A stretch of 64,000 bases of DNA, from NCBI RefSeq assembly GCF_002999335.1, contig NW_020312114.1:62001-126000 (forward strand). Reading direction: 5' to 3'. This stretch comes from Cyclospora cayetanensis (taxonomy: Eukaryota > Apicomplexa > Conoidasida > Eucoccidiorida > Eimeriidae). Positions 46,453-57,800 of this stretch are shown here, piece after piece; positions within the stretch are counted from its first letter, which is position 1, and every line of letters starts with the position of its first letter. A program made the translations under genes and the position numbers. The notes beneath the pieces were generated by a model that saw nothing but the letters and a program-made list of their open reading frames with translations, searched no databases and was not told where the DNA came from.

Positions 46453-49400
46453 CTAGAGGCAATAGCTCCTGCAGTTGGCTCAGGCATTAGGGGCTGCAAT
46501 GGGACTTTGCACACCATGATTACCGGCCGCGGGCTGCAGCCCCCCTGAGAGTTGCCTGCGGGAAGAGGAGGGACAAAATAAATTGGTTATCTACGGACGG
46601 ATTCAAGTGCTTGCTGAGGCGCTCATGAGAGAGAGATGAAGTAAGCGCGCCAGATGTGGCAGGGAGTTCACCGAGTCAGCAGTTCATGCCAGGCAGGTTC
46701 GGCAGTCGGCTACGGACTGCGTTCACGAAAACTACTGCGTGCGCTTTTAAGCACCATAGGGGCTTATTGGGAAACAAGTACCTAGAAATTCACCTGCGAA
46801 CTACGAAAAGCAGCCCTGAGAGCACCCAGTCTGCAAGAACGGGGGCAACAAAGCCGATATGTGAGCTGCGGAACTGATAGATGCAACTGGGTCTGCCACA
46901 GGTTTACCCAAGGGGAATGCTGGGATACCACCAATGGCGCCAGGATGAATATATATATATATGCTTATGCGTTAAAGCTTGGGGGCCCCTGATATCTCCG
47001 GGGACGGTGAACGCCCCAAGGTCTAACTTTTCGTCAACCCCCCAAGTGCACCCCGAACATTATAGTGCGCTCTCACAGCCTCTCAAATATTCGTCTCATG
47101 CCTCTTTTCCTTTATTTGTCCTCTCTAAGTACTGTGTTGTCTTTAATTTCGGGTTCAGCGCATCTGGCACGTTGTGTTTGCTTGTCCTGAGAGTGGTAGA
47201 ATTACCAGTGACTGAGGGCAACTGCTTACGTCTTCCTTAATTAAAGCTTATCGGTGCATCTCTTGTTAGGGAATTGGCTATTTCAAAATTTGCGTGTTCT
47301 TAAATACGCCCAAACAATAGTTGGTGCGTCGCACCATGTGGCTCTAGTACCAGTCCACACTGGAAGCTGGGACCTGCCTTTTGCGGTTCTGCACATTGTA
47401 AAGTTCGTGCAACTACCATGAGTAATTTAAGCTCAACTCTTTTCCTCCTGTCTGCTACTCGGTATAGAGAAGGAGGAAATTTACCTATGTCGACCTGGTG
47501 TTAATGGTAGCCGCAGCTAACCAACCAAGAGGAGACCCCATGACGAGCTGTTCTAAAGCGACCATTACTGTCAGGGTGACACTAAACTCCAGTGCCCCTA
47601 TATGATGGAATCGGCTGGGCAGAGGGGTTTTAGTTGTAGCCATCGAAAGTGCAGTGAATAGCTCAAGACGGACCCGCTGTGGAATTGCCCTTATTGGGTC
47701 TGCCGAAGTACGTTTCCTTTGGTCAACACTCCATGAACTCGTTTAGCCTTAGGCATAGCTTTAAAGTCATTCTCCTTTCCTTCAGCATAGCCAAGGCGGG
47801 CACCCCTAGAAGTCCCCACGGCAAGCACACTTATGCCTGGTGGGCCACCCGGGCTCCCCATTCTCACGATAACTAAACGTCTGAGAGCACTTTAATGATG
47901 CAACTATTAGGCCCTAGGTATCTACATTCTATGCATTGGTGTGAAGCTTATAAGAGCGCTCAAACCCAGACTGAAAGACCACGTCGGTCTCATGCAACAG
48001 CGTTTGACATTTGTAATCTCAGCCTTTTTGACGTTCATCGCAAGGGAGGAGGCCAGGAAACCCTTTTAAGTGCTCATTTTTCCCATAATAGCATACACAG
48101 CACGTCCGGTAACTGATTCTGTGAAACGGAAAATGCGGCGTCGTCATCATTAGCTTTGGGCACATGCAGTGTTGTATCATAATACTTCAACCCACTGCCA
48201 CAAGTCCCTGCAAGGGGTCCCTTCGTAAAGTAACACAGAGCGACAAAATACTTCCGTTATTCTAGCTGTAAAACTTGCAGTCACAGCGTTTCGTGTGGTG
48301 AGGTGCCACCCACACGGTGCAGTTCGCAAATTGGGCGCAAAAGGTACAAACCGTGAAAGTGTATTCTACGGTGGCAAACACGCTAGCCTAGTATAGCTAA
48401 CCCGACCATGTAGGGCTCTATGTTGCGTCCTGTTGTAGAGCTTCAAAATTTGTCCACTTTTGGAAAACTGAGCTTTAGGTTTTGCACCGAAGGCGGAAAG
48501 GGGCTGCAGCCAAAGAAATAAAATTCTGTTTCGAAGGAAGCTTCAGGACACCCCTGCATATACCATCTCGTTAGAAGTACAAGATCGGAGTAACTAAAAT
48601 GTAGAGGCCGAGAAGCAGTGAAAAATGTTCTTACAGGTGCAGATTTTAGACGAATGCGATTTCTACATAAGTCGTGCTTCAGGCGGCCGTGGCGTAACAG
48701 ACCTACATCCTAGGAGCAATCACAGACCCATCTGCCCGCCTATAACAGCTAATGGCTACTGTTGCATTGGACTTAAACGCACGCGGTCGGTCCTTGGAGC
48801 CTGCGTCACCTACCTCATTGACGAAAAGCTACACCTTTCTTTGGTGAAGATCAGCAGTCCCTCGTATGTGTGCTATATTACAATTCGTTATCAAGCATCG
48901 CTGTAACGTGAAGGATTTTGTCAAGTGATGTTTCACGCCGACATATTCCTGCCAGCTTCTATCTAGCCAGTTTGCAAATTTTGAGATCAGCTCCTGTTAT
49001 GTGAAGCCACTTTTCTCCTAGTAGAAGCTAGCGGATTATGTAGATTACAGTATGTGCAATCCAGTTCCCACAACTGGTTTGCAAGTTCTGCAACAGGACT
49101 CAGCTCTACATGGCTGTATTTCCTGCAACACTTTAGCTTGGCGTTCCCTTTCAAGCGTACCCGAATCCTGGACGTTTGCATTTGTTGGCACTTTGACGCA
49201 GGAGTTAAGCATACTGTCCACTGAGCCGAAGGAGTCACAAACAAGTAGCAGGCTCAAGCACTTAATGGCCGTGACTTCGTAAAAATAAAGCGGCAAAGTT
49301 TGAGTCTGGCGAGACATCTAAGTGCAAAAGTCTTTTCTGGAATTGAAAATTGCGGATAGCTATGCTATCCAGGAACTTTGATGAAATCTGTTTGACATCC

Positions 49401-51442
49401 GTTCGATATAATTTCAGTTAAAGGAGCTAGAAGGACAAAAAACAGTGAATCATTTTTCAACCACAAGCCCCCAAATGCCGATCCCACCACCATTGTCCTA
49501 CTTCTATTTTCTCTGGCAAGTACGGGCTGCTTAGCAAATAAGTTCTTGGTCGTAGTTGCCAATGTAGGTGCTCACTAACGACCATACGGATTGCCAATTT
49601 ATAGCCATGACAAAGAAGAATCATTTGCAGGCAAACCGACGATGTGACAGCTATTTGACCCGCAACTCCACTCCACGTTTCAGAAGCCTTAATGCCCCCT
49701 CTACTTGGAACACTTCGATGTTCGTTTGGTCAACTACCTGCGTCAGAAGCTGGTGAAGCATGGCTGTTCATTACCTCTCTTTGAACAGGACTTGCGCTTG
49801 CTGCACTGCTTGGAGGACCTTATTCACTGCGAGCAGGCATCAATAATCCTGGTTGAAGACAATTGGTGTAGGTATTAAGTAAGTGCACTTGGTTTAAAAG
49901 GCGGTTGCCGAGGTCAGTATTAACTCATGGCGATACGTGGATGGTCTGTATGTAAACGTGTAGACTTGGTAGCGAACCTGAAGGGTGGCACTGGGTGAAT
50001 GTGTAGACCAGTGCCGTTCGCTGGCCATTTTGGAAACGAATAAAAGGAAGACAGATCGCTCGTATCCATTTCGCCAACTTTAGTCGCAGTCTTTCCGGTG
50101 GGGTCCTGTCCGGCTGCATTTCCATGGTCCATCACTAGGGCTGCGGAAGGCGTCCCGTCCGCGACCCCAATGTCCACCTGCTTAGCAAAACTCTCCGCGA
50201 ACAGCATTTCTTTAGCAGTTGAAACCTCTTCCCGAGCTTATGCCTTTATGGCTACTCACCGCCGTTCTTCTGTCGTTCGGCGTTCCATGGAGACGCGCAG
50301 GTGCAATACGTAGAACGAAGAAATTTCTGATGCCTGCTAGTTCAGCCGTAGAATGTTGCACACTGTTCATGAGAGCAGCGCTGTAGGCATTTATCCTCCT
50401 ACCCGACCCGTCCAGCACACTAGGCATCCGAGATTCGTCAAACTACTTTCTAATTAAAGCACGAGTCAATAACCAACGGCACTTGTCGTCACATGAGTCA
50501 ATTGAGTAGACACTGGATGAAAACCTGTCAAGTGTAAATGGTCCCTCTCGAATCGTTCAAAGTTGTGATAAGCGCGCGTGTTTTTCGTCATACATGGGCG
50601 CGCATCGGCACTCGCTGTACTTCCTTTTCCAAAATCACACTGCACTGCATATACTAGATCACTTAATCTGATAGATGTGCAGAGTACGGATGTTCCTCTT
50701 CTGTGTCTGAGCTTTGTAATTACTGAACTGTTACCTACTACGGTCAGCGCTCTGTTGTCGGCTGCAAGTGTTCCGGCGGTGCTTTTCGTGTTGAACCCCG
50801 TTCGCCGCATGGGGGTAGCTGGTCACATTGCTTGCTGCAGATATAGTAAAGTAAGAGTGAATGTGGTGGCCGCAACAAAAAATGCCGAATTCGAAGATCA
50901 CGACCAATCTACATCCTTCAACACAATAGCTTTATATCCCACGCTCTTGCATAAGCAGTCCCGATGAAGCCTCCCTCGGCAACAACACTAGAGCAAGCCA
51001 TTGCACGTTCGTGATCAAAAGAGGAGTGACCATACTCAGTAGAAGAGTGTGTAACCATCCTTCAAATTGTTTTCGCGCTCCTCATGCGCCTGCCTGCTAC
51101 CAAGCCCATAGTACTTCTTTTGCTATTCAGGCATCCTGCCCCCAGCCAGCTGGCTTTTGTGCGTTTGACCACGGAACAAAACATGCCATTTTAGCAATTT
51201 AAAACTTGTTTCCAAGGTTCTGCCGCATTTTCCTAAGCGTCACACAATTGTGACAAACACAAGGGGTGCGGTATTTACCGCCATGGAGGCGCGACCCCTT
51301 TTCGTCTAAGTGCGTCTCACCCTTAAATTTCAATCAACACAATCCCACCACGCGTGGCCAGCCCTCTGTGGCTATATGCCCTACAGGGTCACGAGGACAG
51401 CCCTTCATGGTCACAGGGAAACAAGCACAGGGGCCCCTCTTC
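46453..51442. other. Five-kilobase gene-poor interval
   Basis: No exon with an ATG, splice context or recognisable product was found on either strand. Base composition is more even and less CAG-rich than in the gene blocks. A TA microsatellite occurs at 46950-46962. Short hydrophobic frames such as 50578-50967 look like chance. Confidence 0.55.
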
Positions 51443-52327
51443 TCACGCGTTGAGTCCTTCTGGGCCCCCACTACGTACTTTCGCCAGTGTAATAATGAAA
51501 AGGTTTTTCTCTCTGACTGAGGGGAAAAACAGGGGGATGCAGTTTCCAGTTGAACACAGATGAATGGCCACGCAGAAGTCTCCAGGTGCGATGCCTGCAG
51601 AGCAGTCAACTCTTTTCAACTGCTCAGACGTGTACAAGACGTTCTTCACGGAGCTCAGCTCCACAACACGGCTCTTCCTGTCACAAGAAAGCTCGAGAGC
51701 ACTGTTATTTGCGGTCAGTTTCACCTTGCAGTCCAAGCGAGACTTGTCCTGCAAATAAGGACAACACAGAAAAACGGGGAGTCAAATGGGAGGCAAAAGG
51801 CTTGGAGAGCTATAACAGGTCCAAGCGGGAGGAACTTGACAGTCATTCTGAAGTGTACACGTACGCCACAGGAGCTACGCCTGCTCATAGACCCTAAGAT
51901 TGCCTAAGATGATGATCATATATCGTATACGCGTGCAGCCTAACTGCATATATGTACCACACAAGACGTGAGAGTGTTCTCCTCTTCTATAGGATCTAAT
52001 GGATCTGAGATGCCTGGGCAGTGAGGTCACAGCTACTTTTCTCCCGCTACAAGAGCTAGCGAAGTTATGGTGGTGCACAAAAGATCCTAATGCCTTTTTG
52101 CTGACAAAAGACAAAAGTTTAGGAAGCAGCACAACCACATCAACAGGCCCTAGCTCTAGCCTCGTTACCTGGAGGATCAGTCCGACTGAGAGCCCTTCGT
52201 GCAGAAGGTCCTCCATCTCTGGTTTGAACAGTTGTACGAGCGCCTCATTCGTCCCATCCAGTGACTCTAGAGATATCTGCAGGGGATCCTCACTGTCACC
52301 GCAGCACCCACTGCAGGAGTTTCCCAT
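51443..52327 (-). CDS. Inner membrane complex sub-compartment protein (ISP family), 154 aa
   Basis: The CDS is the complement of 51443-51748 and 52169-52327, with a GTAACG donor, a TTTGCAG acceptor and phase 0. The ATG at 52327 starts MGNSCSGCC. Gly2 is an N-myristoylation site, and Cys5, Cys8 and Cys9 are likely palmitoylated, which is how ISPs are fixed to the flattened alveolar sacs under the plasma membrane. The rest has the small beta-rich, PH-like pattern of ISPs: a DLLHEGLSVGLILQ helix/strand, then DCKVKLT, SALELSC, SSVKNVLYTSEQLKRVD, and a GNCIPLFFPS strand before the C-terminal helix. Length fits the family (about 150-180 aa). In Toxoplasma, ISPs mark apical, central and basal IMC zones and ISP2 affects daughter budding. 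Which ISP this is cannot be decided here. A GTACGT in the last codons could allow another 3' end. Confidence 0.85.
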
Positions 52328-54898
52328 TGTCGAAAGACAAAAGCGGATGAGCCAACTGCGGACAGGAGAGGGCGGACTGCGAGGCACGCAGACGGAACCC
52401 CGCGAAAGAACTCAGAACAAATACGCGGCAGGGAAGAAGGAGTGATTAGGGTGTGAAGTACACAGGAAGGCAGAGGGCCCCTGTGCTGGCCACACTGAAT
52501 AGAACCCCCGATGAGGCGACAACCGACAGCGTGGTAGCTAAAGCTACGAGGAAGAAACCTTTGAGCGGCCCTGGACAGCCTAAGCAATGTGCGAAGGTGG
52601 AAATTCAAATTGCGGTGCCTTCCTCTTCCGCAGGTCGTTTTCCCCCAGAATGCCAGCAGAGGACGTGTAGGGGAAGATCGCAGAGCCGAAGACTTGTGGA
52701 ATGACGAAGAATAAGGGACTCAAAGTATCTAAGTCAGTCCTATAAGGGAAGATGGTGGCGCAGAATACGTTCTTCTGCTCTTTGCTCCACTCCCGTGGCT
52801 TACTGCAGGCCGGCACCCTCACAGCAACGACCAGCGACACAAAAACACCAGAAACACCCGAAACTTCGTGCGGGCCCCCTTCTTGTTCTTTGCTCTTTAA
52901 TACTATAACCCCTTCTCCTTTATTTCCCGTCAGAAGGAAAGTTATCCTGGGGCTGAGGGACCGGCCCGGCACCGCCTGGTGAGCTACGCTGCGCCTCTGG
53001 TCCAAGCACCCATCGCCTGGCACTCATGAGCCCCCATTGCCAAGATGAGGAAAAGCGGGATATAAATCATTTGTATGCTGGGAGCGTAAGCGTGAGGTCA
53101 ATTTTTCTAGGGTTCTAGGGTAAATAAGGTGGAAAAGGCGCAGTGGACTGCTCGTGGTAGATCTGCCCACTAGTACAAGGATCGACTTTTCGGGCTCTAC
53201 TCAACCAATTGGGTTCCCTCCTGCAACATGCGCAGAGGAGCGAGAGATTTAATTGCGGGTCATGACGAACTGCGGAGCTCGCGCTTTTCACTGCGGTTGT
53301 TGTGGTGTAGCTCTCAGCAGCCGTGACTTCCAGATGCACACCACCATAGATGCCTGAAGCAGCCCTCAAAGTGTGCTTTTAGGAGACAGCTCCCCCGCCG
53401 TAGCTGCTGCAAGGTAATAGAGACCGCAGCTTACTCTGGGAGTGCCCGTTTGAAGCAGACTCCGGGTCACACACACACACCCGCTCATACACCAAAATGC
53501 ACAAGGAAGTGCCACGACCGCCCGTAGCTCTTAAAATGCAATACGCGTAAGGTTGTGGGATAAACCTCCAGGCCTAAACCAATACCCGTTTCTAAAGGGC
53601 ACCTTGTGGTCTTGGCAACATGAGGCAAGAGTTTCCGGGGATTTGAATCCCTTAAACGATAGCCCTCCAGGCGCCCTCAGGGGCGTATACCGCGCGATCT
53701 ATGGCGCCCACCGCCTTAGCCCTAAGCAAACTATTTGATCTTTGCAAACAAAGTCTCATGCTTCAGTCAAAATTTCCCTACCCTAGTACATTCCTCCCGC
53801 CACTGCATAACGAAAACGGAGCAACCAACTTAAAGATACGGGATGAGTTATTAGACTCTGCGTTTCCCAGCCAAACTGCTGAGTTCGCAGCCAGATCCGT
53901 GTTTCGTGCATGCCCTGGGAACCAGCTGCAGGCCTAAGCTCCAGCCGCAACAACGATAGCAACAATAACAAAAGTGTATACTCATGCCAGGGCGTCAAAT
54001 GTCACAAACGGCGTAGCCCCCGCCACGCCTTTGTGCTGCACTGCGGCCTACGCCCGTGTAGCTTAAATGCACATACAAAGATGAAGCGGGCTCCTCCTTA
54101 TACAGCACAAAAATACATAGTACATGGTCTATGTTTATGTAGTCCTGGCTGCAAGCTGCCCAGGCCGCTATCGCAGCACGGCCCCAGGAAAGTAAATCAA
54201 GCGGCGCAGAACACAGACAGACGGTCTCCGGCTCATGCAATGTTACAACCCCACCGAGCTGTTCAGACACCACAGACAAACACGGCGCCACACGGCGGGA
54301 TAGTCGTGTTAGGAGAGGAGGCAGGAGAGATCCTGGTCGGATCGACACTCCCAGCTAAAGTGCGAATACAGCTGAGACCTTCTTGTGATTCTGCGGCGCA
54401 GGCCTCTCGGGGCCATTCACTGCAGCTCTCCGCCACGGAGAAAAGCGGGAAGCCATAAATCGTATAGGACAAGACATCAGTACATACCGTGGGCAGGCGT
54501 TCACGATGGACCATCAAAAGGCGACAAACCAAATGTGTTGTGTGTGGGAAGTACATTCAAATAGGAAAATGCAGAAAAACCGGAAAAAGGTTGATTATCA
54601 TACGAATTTCGTATAGTATATACCGCTGATGCACGAACATCAAGAAGAAAGATAACATGTGTGCAATCTGACAGAGAGCACTAAGTGGGGCGCTATTGAG
54701 GTCAGGTGACGCCCTTTCAGACACGCCATAAACACCTGCTATGCCCCTATTCTTCTACAGGCTCTAGAGAACTATCCTATCCACTCAATTTCACGCACAG
54801 GGACCGCCACGCCTCGCTGTCCGCCAAAGCCTTGGTGCTCCGACGAGGCCAGGCGCACTCGATCTTCTCGTACAAGGTCCATCTCGCTGCTCCTTTTC
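52328..54898. other. Intergenic region between ISP and PUF genes
   Basis: The low-numbered end should hold the ISP promoter and the high-numbered end the 3' UTR of the PUF gene. A short CA run lies near 53468-53482. No exon or RNA gene is supported. Confidence 0.55.
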
Positions 54899-57800
54899 TT
54901 ACAAGGGGGCAACAGCCCGCAATCCAAATTCTGCACCTTCCACAGGGCTCTCTCCAGATAGAAGCTTCAGGCCCGCGTGACTATCAACGGGATGCTGCTG
55001 TTGCCGCTGCTGCTGACGGCAGAAAGCCTGTACCTGCAAGCCTCCAGGACCAACTGGAGCCAACTGCATGCAATCCGCAGTGCTCCAATCTATCTGTGCC
55101 GGCGCGGCGGCACTTCTAGGGGCCCCCGGACAACACCAGGCAGTCGCACTGCCACTAGTGGAAGTGCCTGCAGAGGCCCCTGCTCCTGTAGTAACTGCAG
55201 CCTGTGTGCCGTGTGGCTGCTGCCTGAGTCCTCGAAATCTCCGCATAAGCTTCTGTGCGATGCGGCTGTGCTGGGAAGTGTGCTGATTCATGAGACTGAA
55301 GCGGACAACATCTAATACCGCCTCCCTCTGGGTAGTGCCCGCTACAGCCAGGGCTCGCTGCACCACTGAAACAACAAGAACACCACCACCCAGCATACGC
55401 AGAGGACCCTTTCCCCTCTCAATCTCCTCTTCTAAAACAAGATATACTCCTCCTCTGCTGCCCCCCCCATCCCGCGAAAAGCCCCACACCCCCTGCCTCT
55501 TATTTTCAAGAATGCGCAAGCAGCCGGAGCGAGCCTTTCTCACAGCCGCTGCCGCGCACACAGCTGCTCGCTTACCATAATTGCCGTAGGCATGCAGCAC
55601 GAGCTGTTGCAACTGCTGGGGGTCCTCAAGAAGCTCCCCAATCACCTGCGCCCGCTGTTCGCTGTCTCCTAGCAGCAAACACTGCGCCAATCACAGCGGA
55701 CAGAAAGCAGCAGGAACTGATCAGGAACATAGACGGAAAATATCTAGCTAACAGGCCAAAGGCGTGAAGGAAGTCTGGAGCCCATAGACCGCCCATGGAG
55801 CTTTTGTGCAATGCACCCGCGAAAGATTTCCTCTTTTCTCTTCATTCACGCAGTTGTTTGATAAACTTTCGCTCTGGCCTAATTTAGGGGGAAGGAGCAA
55901 TGCTCGCGGGGGCTTGGAGACGGCACAGCACCAGAAGAATACCATGGGACGAGCTTGCAGACGGCAAGAGAAATACAAAGCGTGCGGCCCTCACCTTCTC
56001 TACAACGTTTGACGCAAATTTCTGCTCTGACAACTCTCTAACGTGGCCTCGCAGCTGCATAATGATGGCGGAACCGATGCGCTGCAGCAACACACAAGAC
56101 AATCGACTTTCGAACAAGACTCAAGATCCACTCCAAGACGCAGGCTGCACCAGCGCACACCCTAGTGACGAAGGCCAGGCGAGCTAGGCATTCGCGAAAG
56201 GGCGAGCACTGCACCGATATTCAAAAAAACTACTCGACAAAAACCCCGCTTTCTCTCTTCTCCCCTCCTCTACCAACAAAAACAAAGGTGCGTGCACCCA
56301 ACGCCCCACGGAGTAAAGACGGGGGCGCGCATAAAATTGACAGCCACGAAGCAAAGCGGTAAAATAAAGGCCTCCAGCACCAGATTCCCCCGGAAATCGC
56401 AAAATTTGCCGTCAAAAATAAACAACTCACTGCGTGATCATGTCGTAAAACGTGCTGCACCACATAATTCCCAAATGGATCCTGCGATAGCAGGAGGGCG
56501 TTAGCTGCAACCTCGGCCAGAATCTGGTCCTGTACATACACACAAAAGCGTGTTGGCAATACACTCCGCGTAAGGCAAAACTTTTTCCAGAGGCGGCAGA
56601 CCAATACGAGCAAGCAGGGCACCCAGATTTGCACCGCCCCACCTCCCATTTCCCCGTAGAAACTGCTGCTTAAGCATGCATTCGACGTCACTCATACCTC
56701 CCCCTTCCCCCCATTTTCCGCATACCTTGAGGACCCCCGTGGCGGCTTCGCAGCAGCGCTGCATTACGCAGCACCCGTGCCTTTCAGTGGCAATGTGGAC
56801 GCAGTGGTCACATGCAGTTTTAAGGATGAAGTCGATGCTGCACGCGCTGCTTTCGCGCGTACTGCACCATAAGAAGCGTTTGATCACATGATTTCCATTG
56901 GCATCGGTTGCCAAGTCAACGACCAATGGCTCGAAGGCGCAAATCAACTCCTGCGTGAGCGACGGACTTTGGCGCTGCATTCCACATCCAAGCAACAAAG
57001 GGGGATTCACGAGCATCCTCTTGGATCGCTTTATGCGAAAAAGCGACAGAAGAAGTCAGCACACAGCAAGTGCACACAAGGGCCTAGAGGGCCGCTTCCC
57101 TAAACCGACGCCCCCTCTGTGCATAAACATATCTCTACATATACATAGATATATCGCTCTGTATCTTCCCCTCTATCTCGCTCCTCCCTTCTTCTCACGG
57201 GGGCAGACGACCAGCATACGCAGCAGCAGCATAAAAAACAGCAGCAGCAGGAGACAAGCCCTCAAAAGCGGCTTGTGAGGCGTCCACACTGCCTCCGTTC
57301 GTCGAGGCCCCCCTTCCGCGTCTTGTGTCACCTTACCGATCCGCAGATGACTTCGATGAGCTTCTGCGCAGTGCGTGTGCCATGCGGATCAAGGCATATG
57401 TCCTTGAGGTGGGGAGTAATGGCGTGCAACAGCTGTCGCAGCTGGTCATCGGAGCAGACGTCCAGGAGCTTTTGAAACAAATAATTGCCGTAAGCATCAG
57501 TCATCAGTTCCTCTAGGCGGGAGAAGGCCATGTTAAAGACGCGATCCACTTCGTCAGGGGTTCCATCTGCCAGCAGTCGCTGGAGCAAACGGCAGCCCCC
57601 TTGGTCCTTAGCCGTCCTGAACAGACTCTCGTCATCAGCCTGCAGAATGTCTATTTCAGAAAGCCGCGGAGATGAAGACACCTGCTCATCTCCACGCGCG
57701 TTGAGAGCAACCCCATTCGCAGCACTGCTGCTGCTCATCGGGGTAGCCGATCCCCCGCTGGCCTTCGCACGGCCTCCCCCCCCACGACTCGCCACACGCT

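Noticed and set aside
50578..50967. Plus-strand frame of 129 codons with hydrophobic stretches
   Set aside because: No ATG at the start, no neighbours in frame and composition like the surrounding spacer.
53630..53655. GGGATTTGAATCCC palindrome, resembling a T-arm
   Set aside because: The base before TTC cannot pair as in a tRNA and no other cloverleaf arms are present.
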